Notes: a model not told the origin generated them from the sequence alone. 64,000 bases of DNA from Neobacillus niacini (GCF_030817595.1 NZ_JAUSZN010000001.1:6250001-6314000), one strand, 5' to 3'. Positions 25,304 to 35,206 are shown, numbered from the stretch's first letter. Program-made: numbers and translations.

Positions 25304-26750
25304 GTCACTTCTAGAAATAGAACATTACATGAAACAGCGGGTCGGTTTAGGTGTGAGTTTTGACTTTGGAGTCCGGAAGTTAAAAATTCTTAAAAAGGAT
25401 GTACACTTCTATTGGATAACTGGTTTATGTGATACTGGTTTTATTATAGAAACAGTTGAAGAACTAGTTCAAATTAATGATCATGAAAAATTATCATCTG
25501 ACCTTTTTAAAATAGTTGAAAACAGGCTGGTAAATCAATCTGTACAGCCAATAAAAACACTGGATGAAATGGTTACACAGGTATTATCTGGATTAATAGT
25601 TGTTGTAGTCGAGGGTGCAAATACTGCACTTGCCGTTGATGTTAGAAGCTATCCGGGTAGAACACCTATGGAACCTGACACGGAAAAAGTAGTTAGAGGT
25701 TCTCGTGATGGTTTTGTTGAAAATATAGTGCTGAATACTGCATTAACAAGAAGACGAATACGAGATGAACGGCTGCGTTTTGAAATTCTTAAGGTAGGTG
25801 AACGTTCAAAAACTGATATAGCGATTGGCTACATAAATGACATTGCCGATCCAAACTTAGTAAATATTATTCGAAAAGAACTTAAAGCCATTAAAGTGGA
25901 TGGAATCCCAATGGCAGATAAAACCATTGAAGAGTTTCTTTTAAAACAAGGATTAAATCCATATCCATTAGTTAGGTATACAGAACGTGCTGATGTGGCC
26001 GCCGCACATCTATTAGAGGGTCATGTCGTTATATATGTTGATACCTCTCCGAGTGTCATTATTGCACCAACCACTTATTTTCATCATGTCCAACATGCTG
26101 AGGAGTTCCGTGAAGCTCCTGTTATGGGGACATTTGTCCGTTGGTCTCGATTTTTAGGTATTTTAACATCAATCTTTCTACTTCCATTATGGATGTTATT
26201 CGTGTTAGAACCATCTTTGCTTCCAGAAAGGCTTTCATTTATTGGACCAAACGAGCATACCAATATTCCAATCGTATTACAGATACTATTAGCAGATTTC
26301 GGGCTGGAATTTTTAAAAATCGCAGCAATACATACGCCTACTCCTCTTTCAACAGCAATGGGGTTAATTGCTGCAGTGTTAATCGGTCAGATAGCCATTG
26401 ATGTTGGATTATTTGTTCCAGAAGTGATTCTTTATGTTGCAGTTGCTGGTATTGGTTCATTCACGACACCAAGCTATGAATTAAGTGTAGCCAATAAAAT
26501 TGCCAGAATGATCCTGGTAATACTCGTAGCAATCTTCCATACTCCGGGCTTTGTGATTGGTTCTACACTGCTGTTTATTCATCTAGTAACAACACGAGCA
26601 CTTAATACTCCCTATTTTTGGCCCTTTCTCCCTTTCGAACCTAAGGGATTCTTGCAAATTATTTTTCGCCGTGCTGTACCAGGAGCCATATTTCGTCCTA
26701 GTATCGTACATCCTAGGAATCGATACCGTCAGCCGCCAGGGGAACAATAA
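25266..26750 (+). CDS. spoVAF: Stage V sporulation protein AF (GerA-family)
   Basis: A 494-residue protein homologous to GerA A-subunits: a soluble N-terminal half (to about residue 290), then four to five membrane spans ([67 protein letters not shown]). The GTG at 25266 has AAAGGAG 8 bases upstream. Last gene of the spoVA operon, an inner-membrane spore protein that supports germination in Bacillus. Confidence 0.92.
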   Translation: MTRENEQTWPIPESLLEIEHYMKQRVGLGVSFDFGVRKLKILKKDVHFYWITGLCDTGFIIETVEELVQINDHEKLSSDLFKIVENRLVNQSVQPIKTLDEMVTQVLSGLIVVVVEGANTALAVDVRSYPGRTPMEPDTEKVVRGSRDGFVENIVLNTALTRRRIRDERLRFEILKVGERSKTDIAIGYINDIADPNLVNIIRKELKAIKVDGIPMADKTIEEFLLKQGLNPYPLVRYTERADVAAAHLLEGHVVIYVDTSPSVIIAPTTYFHHVQHAEEFREAPVMGTFVRWSRFLGILTSIFLLPLWMLFVLEPSLLPERLSFIGPNEHTNIPIVLQILLADFGLEFLKIAAIHTPTPLSTAMGLIAAVLIGQIAIDVGLFVPEVILYVAVAGIGSFTTPSYELSVANKIARMILVILVAIFHTPGFVIGSTLLFIHLVTTRALNTPYFWPFLPFEPKGFLQIIFRRAVPGAIFRPSIVHPRNRYRQPPGEQ

Positions 26751-26815
26751 CTTATTGCGGAATGCGAAAGGGTATGCTAAAGTATTTTTAATTGTATAAA
26801 AGGATAGGAAGCTAA

Positions 26816-26848
26816 AATAGGCAGTATCCTTTCTGGATTCTGTCTATT
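26816..26848 (+). terminator. Hairpin after spoVAF
   Basis: AATAGGCAGTATCC can pair with GGATTCTGTCTATT (12 of 14 positions), loop TTTCT; a T run follows only after about ten bases, so termination is plausible but weak. Confidence 0.5.
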
Positions 26849-26914
26849 TATTATTACTTTTTTAAAGCACGCACCATACACTAATAAAGAGTCTTTACGG
26901 AGAGAGGGAAGGAA

Positions 26915-28219
26915 ATGTATTTTTACGGAACAACAGGCGTAAACGGCAAGGGTAATTTGGAAATAGGCGGAGTAGATGCAGTAGAGTTGGCCGAGCAATT
27001 TGGAACTCCTCTCTATGTTTATGACGTTTCATTAATGAGGGAAAGAGCTAGAGGTTTTAAAAAGACGTTTGAAGAACAAAATGTCAAAGCTCAGGTTGCA
27101 TATGCAAGTAAGGCATTTTCAACGATTGCCATGCTTCAACTGGCGGAAGAAGAAGGTTTATCTCTTGATGTTGTATCTGGTGGAGAGTTATATACGGCCA
27201 TTGCTGCTGGGTTCCCATCAGAGAGAATTCACTTTCATGGAAACAATAAAAGTAGAGAAGAACTAGAAATGGCGCTAGAACACAAAATTGGCTGTATCGT
27301 GGTGGATAATTTTTACGAATTAGAACTATTAAAAACCATTTGCCTTGAAAGAAATGAAACAATAAGCATTCTGCTTAGGGTTACTCCTGGAATTGAAGCA
27401 CATACCCATGATTACATCTTAACAGGGCAGGAAGATTCTAAGTTTGGATTTGATTTGCAAAATGGACAAGCAGAAGAGGCGTTAATGACCGCGCTGCGAA
27501 TTAAGCATTTCGATGTTTTAGGTCTGCATTGTCACATTGGTTCGCAAATTTTTGAAACAACAGGTTTCTTGCTTGCCGCTGAAAAAATTGTTGGCAAAAT
27601 GAACCAATGGAAAAATACTCTTAATTTTGAAGCTAAGGTACTAAATTTAGGCGGCGGTTTTGGAATACGCTATACAAGTGAAGATGAACCACTGTTGCCT
27701 TCACAATATGTTAGTGAAATTATTAAAGAAGTTAAGAGATTAATTCAGCAATACTCCATGGAAATGCCTGAGATTTGGATAGAGCCTGGACGCTCACTTG
27801 TAGGTGATGCAGGAACAACCCTTTACCACATTGGTTCTTCAAAAGAAGTTCCAGGTGTTAGAAAATATTTAGCTGTTGACGGTGGAATGAGTGACAATAT
27901 TAGACCCGCTCTCTATCAGGCTAAGTATGAAGCTGTTTTAGCAAATAAACCTTTAGCAGAGGCAACAGAAAAAGTTTCTATAGCAGGGAAATGCTGTGAA
28001 TCAGGTGATATGCTGATTTGGGACTTACCACTTCCAGAGACTGAAGACGATGACCTTCTGGCAGTATTCTGTACCGGAGCCTATGGTTATTCGATGGCGA
28101 ACAATTACAATCGTATACCACGCCCAGCAGTGGTATTTGTAGAAAATGGCAAGGCGGCTCTTGTTGTTAAAAGAGAAACGTATGAAGATCTTCTTCGGTT
28201 AGACCTTCCCTTAAAATAA
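26915..28219 (+). CDS. lysA: Diaminopimelate decarboxylase
   Basis: A 434-residue PLP enzyme making L-lysine from meso-diaminopimelate. The PLP lysine is in AYASKAFST; HCHIGSQI, the glycine loop LNLGGGFGIRY, EPGRSLVG and CESGDMLIWD with the active-site Cys are all present. It follows the spoVA operon as in B. subtilis. A strong terminator follows. Confidence 0.96.
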   Translation: MYFYGTTGVNGKGNLEIGGVDAVELAEQFGTPLYVYDVSLMRERARGFKKTFEEQNVKAQVAYASKAFSTIAMLQLAEEEGLSLDVVSGGELYTAIAAGFPSERIHFHGNNKSREELEMALEHKIGCIVVDNFYELELLKTICLERNETISILLRVTPGIEAHTHDYILTGQEDSKFGFDLQNGQAEEALMTALRIKHFDVLGLHCHIGSQIFETTGFLLAAEKIVGKMNQWKNTLNFEAKVLNLGGGFGIRYTSEDEPLLPSQYVSEIIKEVKRLIQQYSMEMPEIWIEPGRSLVGDAGTTLYHIGSSKEVPGVRKYLAVDGGMSDNIRPALYQAKYEAVLANKPLAEATEKVSIAGKCCESGDMLIWDLPLPETEDDDLLAVFCTGAYGYSMANNYNRIPRPAVVFVENGKAALVVKRETYEDLLRLDLPLK

Positions 28220-28224
28220 ATAAG

Positions 28225-28245
28225 CTGCCGCCATGCGGCAGTTTT
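28225..28245 (+). terminator. Terminator after lysA
   Basis: CTGCCGC/GCGGCAG stem, loop CAT, TTTT. Confidence 0.87.
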
Positions 28246-28258
28246 CTTATTTTTATTC

Positions 28259-28290
28259 TAGCTCTAGCGCCTAGGGGCTTCCGCTTTTTT
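28259..28290 (+). repeat. Dispersed intergenic repeat, copy 2
   Basis: TAGCTCTAGCGCCTAGGGGC followed by TTCCGCTTTTTT. Closest to the apparent family consensus; directly follows the lysA terminator. Confidence 0.65.
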
Positions 28291-28372
28291 ATTTGTAAAA
28301 TGGATTATTTTTTAGATATAGTGTAGAATGACAACATGTACGCTATCTTCAAATTGCATTTGGAGGATTTAA

Positions 28373-28465
28373 ATGAAGAAAAGTAATTGGATGGTTTTTA
28401 GTATCCTTGTAGGACTGGCACTTATATGGGGGATTATTTATTGGGTTTTTATTGTACCAAGATAA
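28373..28465 (+). CDS. Small single-span membrane peptide (30 aa)
   Basis: ATG at 28373 with TGGAGGA 5-6 bases upstream; 30 codons. The peptide is MKKSNWMVFSILVGL followed by ALIWGIIYWVFIVPR, a Lys-rich N-terminus, one membrane helix and a C-terminal Arg. Good ribosome site and composition support a real gene; I know no function. It lies in the gap between lysA and ribT where B. subtilis carries ppiB and the rib operon. Confidence 0.65.
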   Translation: MKKSNWMVFSILVGLALIWGIIYWVFIVPR

Positions 28466-28622
28466 TAATTATAATTGGGATTGATAGATAAACAATTATT
28501 ATGTATGATTGACAATAATGAAACACTTTACCAATTCGGACTACATATTATAGAGAAAACGAAAACCGTTATTTAAAAATTGTGTGAACAAATATACTAT
28601 CCGCTAAACTGGGTTTATTTAA

Positions 28623-28991
<369 letters not shown>

Positions 28992-29002
28992 CCCTATAAT
29001 AG

Positions 29003-29036
29003 AAAGGCAGCGAAATTTTTATTGGCTGCCTTTTTT
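29003..29036. terminator. Bidirectional terminator between ribT and ypuF
   Basis: AAAGGCAGC/GCTGCCTTT stem (29003-29011 and 29025-29033) with T run on the plus side; the ypuF stop codon falls in the loop. Confidence 0.8.
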
Positions 29037-29540
29037 ATTTTTCAGTGCTTCCATTCGTTCTTCAATTACGTTTGTACGGTCTCGTAACTTATGTCTATTG
29101 ATAATAGAAACATCTTCTAAATTACTTTCCTTCCCCCAGTTAAAGCCTTTATTTTGACATTCCTTAATGCAAGCTTCTAAAAGTGCGAGGTCGGAGATCG
29201 GCAAAGTAACGCTTGCGTATCTTTCTTCTTTATCCGCATGCGTCAAAAGTTTTGAAAGCATAGGAAAAAAAATATCCATATCTAACCCCATTTGGAAAAG
29301 CTCACTCTCATGTAAGGAGAAGATTTTTATTGCTTTTTCTAATGTTCGTTTAGCACCATTAAAGTTCTTCCTCCGATGATGATACCTCGAAACCGCTAAA
29401 AGGATGAAGCCTACCCAAATAGAATTTTTACTTCTGTCGCTAGATTCTTTCCAGTACTCTTCAAGTATCTCGTGGCATTCAAAATAATCCCTGTCTCCAT
29501 TAAAATGGGCTAAAAATTCAATATACTGCGCTGGGTACAA
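29019..29540 (-). CDS. ypuF: YpuF, DUF309 protein
   Basis: A 173-residue all-helical DUF309 protein, with the family hallmark FECHEILEEYW near residue 20 and the VGFILLAVSRYHHRRKN stretch. TTG start at 29540 with AGGGTGA upstream, the same start as in B. subtilis YpuF (MYPAQYI...). Lies between ribT and scpA on the opposite strand, as in B. subtilis. Function unknown. Confidence 0.87.
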   Translation of the reverse strand: MYPAQYIEFLAHFNGDRDYFECHEILEEYWKESSDRSKNSIWVGFILLAVSRYHHRRKNFNGAKRTLEKAIKIFSLHESELFQMGLDMDIFFPMLSKLLTHADKEERYASVTLPISDLALLEACIKECQNKGFNWGKESNLEDVSIINRHKLRDRTNVIEERMEALKNKKGSQ

Positions 29541-29619
29541 AAAATCACCCTCTCATTGATAAGATATGTACAGTGTAGCATATAATGAACGATTCTTCAG
29601 GGTTTTGCCATTGAGAAAA

Positions 29620-29642
29620 AGCCCGCCTTAAAAAGGCGGGCT
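29620..29642 (-). terminator. Leftward terminator of the YjcZ-type gene
   Basis: AGCCCGCC/GGCGGGCT stem; reading leftward it is followed by TTTTT. Confidence 0.85.
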
Positions 29643-29664
29643 CGCTTCCAATGCAACCTCTAAC

Positions 29665-29754
29665 TTAGAACCAAGAAGCACCAACAATAATCAACAGAAT
29701 GAATAGAACCACGATTAAAGCAAAACCGCCTCCGAAACCGTAACCATCAGCCAT
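29665..29754 (-). CDS. YjcZ-family sporulation protein (29 aa)
   Basis: A 29-residue peptide: MADGYGFGGGFALIV followed by VLFILLIIVGASWF. The short Gly/Tyr head plus a single hydrophobic helix is the signature of YjcZ-family sporulation-linked peptides, usually found in several copies per Bacillus genome. AGGAGGG lies 8 bases before the ATG and a strong terminator follows the stop. Confidence 0.87.
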   Translation of the reverse strand: MADGYGFGGGFALIVVLFILLIIVGASWF

Positions 29755-29952
29755 GTGTAAAACCCTCCTATAGTTGTTTTGTTATTCTTTTCCCTCTCAT
29801 CATATGTACCGTCGTTGTCCAGTGTTATGGGCAAACATCATTTTTTCAATAAATACTAAAGCCAATAAATTTCTATTGGATAACGTATTTGATTCCTCTA
29901 TACTAATAAGAGTCATGAATATGAAAATTACATCAAGGATTCTGGGTGAAAG

Positions 29953-30726
29953 ATGATACACTATAATGTGAAAATTGATGCGTTTGAAGGTCCATTGGAT
30001 TTATTGCTCCATTTAATAAATCGGCTTGAAATTGATATATATGATATTCCTGTTGCTCAAATTACTGAACAATATTTAATCTATATAAAAACAATGTCTG
30101 AACTTAAATTGGATATAGCCAGTGAATTTCTTGTGATGGCTGCAACCTTACTAGCGATCAAAAGTAAAATGTTACTACCAAAGCATGAAGAGGAATTGGA
30201 TGAATTAGATTCCGAAATGAGTTACGAAGAAGACCCAAGAGACGAGTTAGTCGAAAGGCTGATTGAATACCGGAAATACAAAGAGGCTGCTCATGATTTA
30301 AAGTCGCTAGAGGAAGAACGAGGACTCATGTATACAAAACCACCGAGTGACCTTTCAGATTTTGCAAAAGACAAACAGCCGGAAAAAACTGAATTAAATG
30401 TAACACTTTACGACATGCTGGCTGCTTTTCAAAAGCTATTGCGCAGGAAAAAGCTGCAACGTCCAATGGCAACAAAGATTGCCAGACAAGAAATATCAAT
30501 TGAAGCAAGAATGACAGAAATTATGAATGAATTAAAGCTCATAAAAGGCAGGAAAAACTTTAACGATTTATTTCCTGTTGCTGCAAAGGAACATATCGTT
30601 GTGACATTTTTGGCGGTATTGGAGCTTATCAAAAGAAAAGAAATAGACGTTGAACAACATGAAAACTTTGGGGATATATTTGTTCATGCAGTTAAGGAAG
30701 GAGCAGAAGGGCTTGGAAATAGTTAA
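29953..30726 (+). CDS. scpA: Segregation and condensation protein A
   Basis: A 257-residue kleisin. The N-terminal [19 protein letters not shown] and the C-terminal winged-helix stretch ([20 protein letters not shown]) are diagnostic. ScpA bridges SMC heads and, with ScpB, forms the condensin that segregates replicated origins. GGGTGAAAG precedes the ATG. It overlaps scpB by 14 bp. Confidence 0.95.
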   Translation: MIHYNVKIDAFEGPLDLLLHLINRLEIDIYDIPVAQITEQYLIYIKTMSELKLDIASEFLVMAATLLAIKSKMLLPKHEEELDELDSEMSYEEDPRDELVERLIEYRKYKEAAHDLKSLEEERGLMYTKPPSDLSDFAKDKQPEKTELNVTLYDMLAAFQKLLRRKKLQRPMATKIARQEISIEARMTEIMNELKLIKGRKNFNDLFPVAAKEHIVVTFLAVLELIKRKEIDVEQHENFGDIFVHAVKEGAEGLGNS

Positions 30727-31300
30727 TTGGCAAAGTATTTTAGAAAGTCTTTTATTCGCTGCCGGTGATGAAGGACTCACTTTAAAGCATGTGGCTGAGG
30801 TCCTGGACGTAGAGGAATTGAAGGCTGGCGAGATAATAGAAGAGTTAAGACAAGTATATGAAAAAGATACCAATCGCGGAATTATGATTGTTCAACTCGC
30901 TGGTACCTATCAGCTTGCAACCAAAAAAGAGAATGCTGCCTATCTTAAGAGACTTGTCGACTCGCCAAATACTTCTGCTTTGTCTCAGGCTGCTTTAGAA
31001 ACATTGGCTATAATTGCTTATAAACAGCCGATCACACGTGCAGAAATAGAGGAAATCCGGGGAGTAAAAACGGAAAGACCCATTCATACCCTGATGACAA
31101 AAGCACTTATTAAGGAAGTGGGAAGGGCTGAAGGTACAGGAAGAGCATACCTCTATGGAACCACAAAAGAATTTCTTGACTACTTCGGTTTGAAAAACAT
31201 TCAAGAGTTGCCCAAGCTTCCAGATAGAGTCGAAGAAGAATTTGTACAAGAAGAAGCCGACCTCTTCTTCGAAAAGTTTCAGGAGAGTTTAAATTCTTAA
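30713..31300 (+). CDS. scpB: Segregation and condensation protein B
   Basis: A 195-residue protein of two winged-helix domains that dimerises on ScpA. Conserved segments: [16 protein letters not shown] at the N-terminus and [20 protein letters not shown] with IRGV in the middle. The TTG at 30713 (MEIVNWQS) matches the B. subtilis N-terminus and length, and a GGAAGGAG site inside scpA lies 9 bases upstream. Translationally coupled to scpA. Confidence 0.93.
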   Translation: MEIVNWQSILESLLFAAGDEGLTLKHVAEVLDVEELKAGEIIEELRQVYEKDTNRGIMIVQLAGTYQLATKKENAAYLKRLVDSPNTSALSQAALETLAIIAYKQPITRAEIEEIRGVKTERPIHTLMTKALIKEVGRAEGTGRAYLYGTTKEFLDYFGLKNIQELPKLPDRVEEEFVQEEADLFFEKFQESLNS

Positions 31301-31401
31301 AAGTAAAACAATTTCATTAAGTTGTGATAAAATAGAAGTATGATTTCAAAGATTTCCGAAACTTCTACTTATTTGTTACTGGCTAAAGGGGATTGATTTA
31401 A

Positions 31402-31821
31402 TTGTTGATTAAAGAATGCACCGGATATGAATTGGAAAAGGAAAAATCAAACACTTCAGAGGATTTCTTTAATAGAAGTGAAGTAACTTTTATTGATGGT
31501 TCTGAAGAAAAAACATTGCACGTATTGTATGTTAGATACTTTGATGAGTTGTTTCAAGAGTTCACTCCTTTTCAGCAAAACCCAATTCTAACAAAAGACA
31601 ATATTGAAGTAACCTTCAAGGATATTGTGGCATTAGTATGTTTAATCAAAAATCCGGGTTTGCGTAATCGCAAACGGTTATACATTAATTCTAAACAGGA
31701 ATTTGCTTCATATTTTCAAGATATTGATTTTGAAAAATTACCTGAAATAGTACTTGCTGTTAAGCAAAACCATAAATTTGAACTCCGTTCTCCACTGGAC
31801 TACATTAAACAACCGAGGTAG
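31402..31821 (+). CDS. Conserved hypothetical protein upstream of ypuI
   Basis: A 139-residue acidic soluble protein with no signal peptide or membrane span. TTG start at 31402 or 31405 with AAAGGGGA upstream. I do not recognise a family. Notable segments are YFDELFQEFTPFQQNP and LVCLIKNPGLRNRKRLYINS. It lies 33 bp ahead of ypuI and probably shares its transcript; B. subtilis has no gene at this position between scpB and ypuI. Confidence 0.7.
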   Translation: MLIKECTGYELEKEKSNTSEDFFNRSEVTFIDGSEEKTLHVLYVRYFDELFQEFTPFQQNPILTKDNIEVTFKDIVALVCLIKNPGLRNRKRLYINSKQEFASYFQDIDFEKLPEIVLAVKQNHKFELRSPLDYIKQPR

Positions 31822-31854
31822 GAAGGGTATAAAAGAATACAAAGGAGTGTTTGG

Positions 31855-32343
31855 ATGGGAAATTCATTAGTTAAGACGCAGCTAAAAGATGTGGGAGGGT
31901 TTTTAACCTCAACAATCGGAACATTAGAAAATTATTTAAATGAAACGACGGTTTCACAGATGGAACAAGAATTAACAGGAGATTCAAGTTATTATAAATT
32001 AATTCTATCCAATTTGAGAAAATTGCTTGTTTATTGTGAAGAAAGCCTAGATGCTTGTTCAGTAATCTTGCAAAGTGAACCTTTTCAAAAGCCCACTGCT
32101 GAGAAAACTCTTTATCGTATTTTTCATCAGTGTATTGAGGAATTTTTCTCGCCTAAGAATGACGCTTGGTTTGAGGATAGCCGTTCTGCCTATACAGGAC
32201 GAAATTCAATAAAGTTTTATAAAACTGTACCTGAAAGTGTACAAAAGTTAGTGAAAGGCCTTGAAGGAGAATTCCAAAGGGTTAGAGAAGAACTGGAATA
32301 CTATGAAACAGATTACCGTACAAAAATGATTCAATCAAAATAA
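31855..32343 (+). CDS. ypuI: YpuI, DUF3907 protein
   Basis: A 162-residue helical protein of the YpuI family (DUF3907), recognised by LVKTQLKDVGGFLTSTIGTLENYL at the start (shown here in part) and the AYTGRNSIKFY block. AAAGGAG precedes the ATG. It lies between scpB and the dacB region as in B. subtilis. Function unknown; cytosolic by composition. Confidence 0.8.
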   Translation: MGNSLVKTQLKDVGGFLTSTIGTLENYLNETTVSQMEQELTGDSSYYKLILSNLRKLLVYCEESLDACSVILQSEPFQKPTAEKTLYRIFHQCIEEFFSPKNDAWFEDSRSAYTGRNSIKFYKTVPESVQKLVKGLEGEFQRVREELEYYETDYRTKMIQSK

Positions 32344-32352
32344 ATGATTAAA

Positions 32353-32378
32353 AACTGTCCTTACTAGGGCAGTTTTTT
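32353..32378 (+). terminator. Terminator after ypuI
   Basis: AACTGTCC/GGGCAGTT stem (32353-32360 and 32367-32374, G-U allowed) and a T run. Confidence 0.78.
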
Positions 32379-32443
32379 TGTTCATAATCCATCATATTTT
32401 TCATACCTTTTAGGGGAGATTCAAAATAAAAGGGTGGGATCGT

Positions 32444-33334
32444 ATGAATCGATTTAGTCAATATGTCCACGAGTTATTTGAATGGAATGAGCAAATGAAG
32501 GAGTTTCTAGAAACAGATGATGTCAAAGATAATTTAGAGTTATGGGAGCAGCTCGAACATTTCACCGATTTGATTGAGAATACGAGTGGATCATTATCTG
32601 ATCATGACATGCTAAGTCTACAATCAAAAGCAGAAGAAATCCATGAGCAACTGGAGAGTTATTTTTCTCGTAAACAAGGGGTTGGAACTATTTGGGTTGA
32701 AAAAAAGACTGTCCCGCCGGGCGGTCATACACTCCCAGAGCTACCATATGCCTATAATGCTTTAGAACCCTATATCTCGGAGGAAATCATGAGACTTCAT
32801 CATGATAAGCACCACCGCTCCTATGTAGATGGTTTAAACAAAGCGGAGGTAAATTTAAAGAAGGCTAGAGATACCAATGATTTTTCCCTTATCAAACATT
32901 GGTCAAGAGAATTGGCCTTTCATGGTTCAGGGCATTACTTGCATACAATCTTTTGGAAAAACATGATCCCGAAAGGAGGAGGAAGCCCTCAAGGACTTCT
33001 AAAAAGAGAAATAGAAAATTATTTTGGCAGTTTTGAAAAATTTAAAAAACAGTTCTCTGAAGCAGCAAAGCAGGTCGAAGGTGTAGGGTGGGCGATCCTC
33101 GTATGGTCTCCTCGTGCCAGGCACCTTGAAATATTACAATCAGAAAGACATATGCTGTTAACGCAATGGGACACCATACCTCTATTAGTTTTAGATGTTT
33201 GGGAACACGCATATTATCTACAGTATAAGAACAATAGATCTGGCTACGTTGACAATTGGTGGAATCTCGTAAACTGGAATGATGTTGAAATGAGGTTTGA
33301 TAAAGCATTTGAGATTAAGTGGCCAGCATTTTAA
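32444..33334 (+). CDS. Fe/Mn superoxide dismutase with N-terminal extension
   Basis: A 296-residue protein. Residues about 95-290 are a complete Fe/Mn-type superoxide dismutase: HTLPELPYAYNALEPYIS, metal ligands H119 (LHHDKHHRSYV), H167 (LHTIFWKNM), D251 and H255 (LDVWEHAYYLQY). Residues 1-90 form an acidic helical extension absent from ordinary SodA (about 200 residues). It resembles the longer SodF-type proteins of Bacillus. The extension has no signal peptide, so the enzyme should be cytosolic; extension role unknown. It stands alone between two terminators. Confidence 0.88.
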   Translation: MNRFSQYVHELFEWNEQMKEFLETDDVKDNLELWEQLEHFTDLIENTSGSLSDHDMLSLQSKAEEIHEQLESYFSRKQGVGTIWVEKKTVPPGGHTLPELPYAYNALEPYISEEIMRLHHDKHHRSYVDGLNKAEVNLKKARDTNDFSLIKHWSRELAFHGSGHYLHTIFWKNMIPKGGGSPQGLLKREIENYFGSFEKFKKQFSEAAKQVEGVGWAILVWSPRARHLEILQSERHMLLTQWDTIPLLVLDVWEHAYYLQYKNNRSGYVDNWWNLVNWNDVEMRFDKAFEIKWPAF

Positions 33335-33340
33335 ATGGTT

Positions 33341-33369
33341 AGGCAGTCGGCAAAAGTCGATTGCCTTTT
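33341..33369 (+). terminator. Terminator after superoxide dismutase gene
   Basis: GGCAGTCG/CGATTGCC stem (33342-33349 and 33358-33365) followed by TTTT. Confidence 0.7.
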
Positions 33370-33387
33370 CAATTTTTAGGACAAATA

Positions 33388-33416
33388 GTCATATCAAGCC
33401 TTGTCCTGCATAAAAT
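33388..33416 (+). promoter_or_regulatory. SigE-type promoter of dacB-spmAB
   Basis: GTCATAT (33388-33394), 14-bp spacer, CATAAAAT (33409-33416). dacB is SigE-controlled in B. subtilis. Confidence 0.72.
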
Positions 33417-33480
33417 TTTAGAAAGCTAGGCAATAAAATATTGCTGCTAGAAATGTTAACGAAGGGGACGAGGTAAACTT

Positions 33481-34626
33481 ATGAGAATGATTTGGAAGCT
33501 AGTCATTTTTGCCCTCATGGTCTCACTATTCATTGCAAACATTCCTCAAAAGGTGGATGCTTCCGTTTCCGTAAGTGCACGTGGTGCAGTTCTAATGGAG
33601 CAAGAATCAGGGCGTGTCCTATTTGAGAAAGATGCCCACACAAAACGAAGGATTGCTAGTATTACAAAGATCATGACGGCAATTCTTGCGATCGAATCGG
33701 GAAAAATGGATGAAATAGTGAAAGTAAGCGAACAAGCTACCCGTGCGGAAGGGTCGTCTGTCTATTTAAAGCCTGGGGAAAAGATTAAGCTGGAGCATTT
33801 AGTATATGGTTTAATGCTTAGGTCTGGCAATGACACGGCCGTGGCAATTGCTGAACATGTTGGGGGAAGTTTGGATGGGTTCGTCTATTTAATGAACCAA
33901 AAAGCTAGAGAGATTGGTATGTTGAATACCCATTTTTCCAATCCACATGGTTTAGACGACCATGAAGATCATTATTCAACTGCCTATGATATGGCTCTAT
34001 TAACTCGGTATGCTATGCAAAATGAAACATATCAAAAAATTGCTGGAACCAAGACTTATAAAGCGCCAAACCCTACTGAAAATTGGGACCGTCAATGGAA
34101 AAATAAAAATCGGTTACTTACAAAATACAAATATACAACTGGCGGTAAAACTGGGTATACCAAACGTGCAAAAAGAACCCTTGTGTCAACAGCAACCAAA
34201 GGGGAAATGAGTTTAATTGCGGTTACGTTGAATGCTTCGGATGACTGGAATGATCACATTGCGATGTATGAAAATGGTTTTAAAACCTATGATATGGCGG
34301 AAGTGTTGTCAAAAGGGAAGATAGATATTAAAACAAATAAGGTTTATCAAAAACATCTATATATAAAAAAAACTATTGTTTACCCTGCCACTAACGAGGA
34401 AATGGACTTGTTCTCTATAAAATATAAACTAAATAAGCCCGGTGAAGATTGGGAGGACTCAAACCATAACGGGGAAGCCGTTGGTAAAGCACAGGTTTTT
34501 CTGGACGGAAAAGTGGTTAAAGAAACACCTATTTATTATCAAGGAGGTCCTGAGAAGAAAAAGGGACTATTTGATTCAATAAAAAATATATTTCTTTCTG
34601 TTATTGGCGTGAGATTATATGGTTAA
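33481..34626 (+). CDS. dacB: D-alanyl-D-alanine carboxypeptidase DacB (PBP5*)
   Basis: A 381-residue sporulation carboxypeptidase with a signal peptide (residues 1-27, cleavage near VDASVS). Motifs: SxxK in IASITKIMTA, SGN in LRSGNDTAV, KTG in GGKTGYTKR. It lowers cross-linking of spore cortex peptidoglycan. It lies behind a SigE-type promoter and overlaps spmA by 8 bp, the conserved dacB-spmA-spmB operon. Confidence 0.94.
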   Translation: MRMIWKLVIFALMVSLFIANIPQKVDASVSVSARGAVLMEQESGRVLFEKDAHTKRRIASITKIMTAILAIESGKMDEIVKVSEQATRAEGSSVYLKPGEKIKLEHLVYGLMLRSGNDTAVAIAEHVGGSLDGFVYLMNQKAREIGMLNTHFSNPHGLDDHEDHYSTAYDMALLTRYAMQNETYQKIAGTKTYKAPNPTENWDRQWKNKNRLLTKYKYTTGGKTGYTKRAKRTLVSTATKGEMSLIAVTLNASDDWNDHIAMYENGFKTYDMAEVLSKGKIDIKTNKVYQKHLYIKKTIVYPATNEEMDLFSIKYKLNKPGEDWEDSNHNGEAVGKAQVFLDGKVVKETPIYYQGGPEKKKGLFDSIKNIFLSVIGVRLYG

Positions 34627-35206
34627 TTATATTTGGGTTTTTATGACAATAGTTGGTTTTATTTTTGCGATGATTAATGGAACAATGACGGAAGTTAACA
34701 AAGCGATATTTGATGGGGCAAAGGAGGCTGTGACTCTGTGTATTGGATTGATCAGCATTCTTGTTTTTTGGCTGGGTATGATGAGAATTGCCCAGGAATC
34801 AGGGTTACTTGAAGTATTATCAAAGTTATTTCGCCCGCTTGTACGAAAGTTATTTCCCGATGTGCCAACGAATCATCCCGCAATGGGGTATATATTATCT
34901 AATATGATTGCGAATATGTTTGGCTTGGGTAATGCCGCCACGCCGCTTGGAATTAAAGCAATGGAGGAATTAAAACTATTGAATGGCGGCAAGAATTCAG
35001 CCAGTCGTTCAATGGTTACGTTCCTGGCAATAAATACAGCTAGCATTACCATCATACCTACTACAGTCATAGCAATTCGAATGAACTATAATTCTGCATC
35101 CCCAACAGAAATAGTTGTACCAACGTTAATTGCAACCATCATTTCAATGCTCGGAGCAGTTATGATAGATCGTTATTTTTATAATCGACGAAGGCGTAAA
35201 GGATGA
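34619..35206 (+). CDS. spmA: Spore maturation protein A
   Basis: A 195-residue membrane protein of the nucleoside-recognition/SpmA family, with spans near residues 5-22, 38-58, 120-150 and 165-185. Conserved NMFGLGNAATPLGIKAMEE is visible. SpmA and SpmB act in spore core dehydration. It overlaps dacB upstream and abuts spmB. Confidence 0.93.
   Translation: MVNYIWVFMTIVGFIFAMINGTMTEVNKAIFDGAKEAVTLCIGLISILVFWLGMMRIAQESGLLEVLSKLFRPLVRKLFPDVPTNHPAMGYILSNMIANMFGLGNAATPLGIKAMEELKLLNGGKNSASRSMVTFLAINTASITIIPTTVIAIRMNYNSASPTEIVVPTLIATIISMLGAVMIDRYFYNRRRRKG

Noticed and set aside
26141..26401. Overlapping plus-strand frame inside spoVAF
   Set aside because: No ribosome site; lies wholly within the membrane-span coding region of spoVAF.
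29520..29960. CRISPR array or tRNA gene in the ypuF-scpA gap
   Set aside because: Only a YjcZ-type peptide gene and its terminator are present; no regularly spaced repeats and no cloverleaf. The same is true for the rest of the window.
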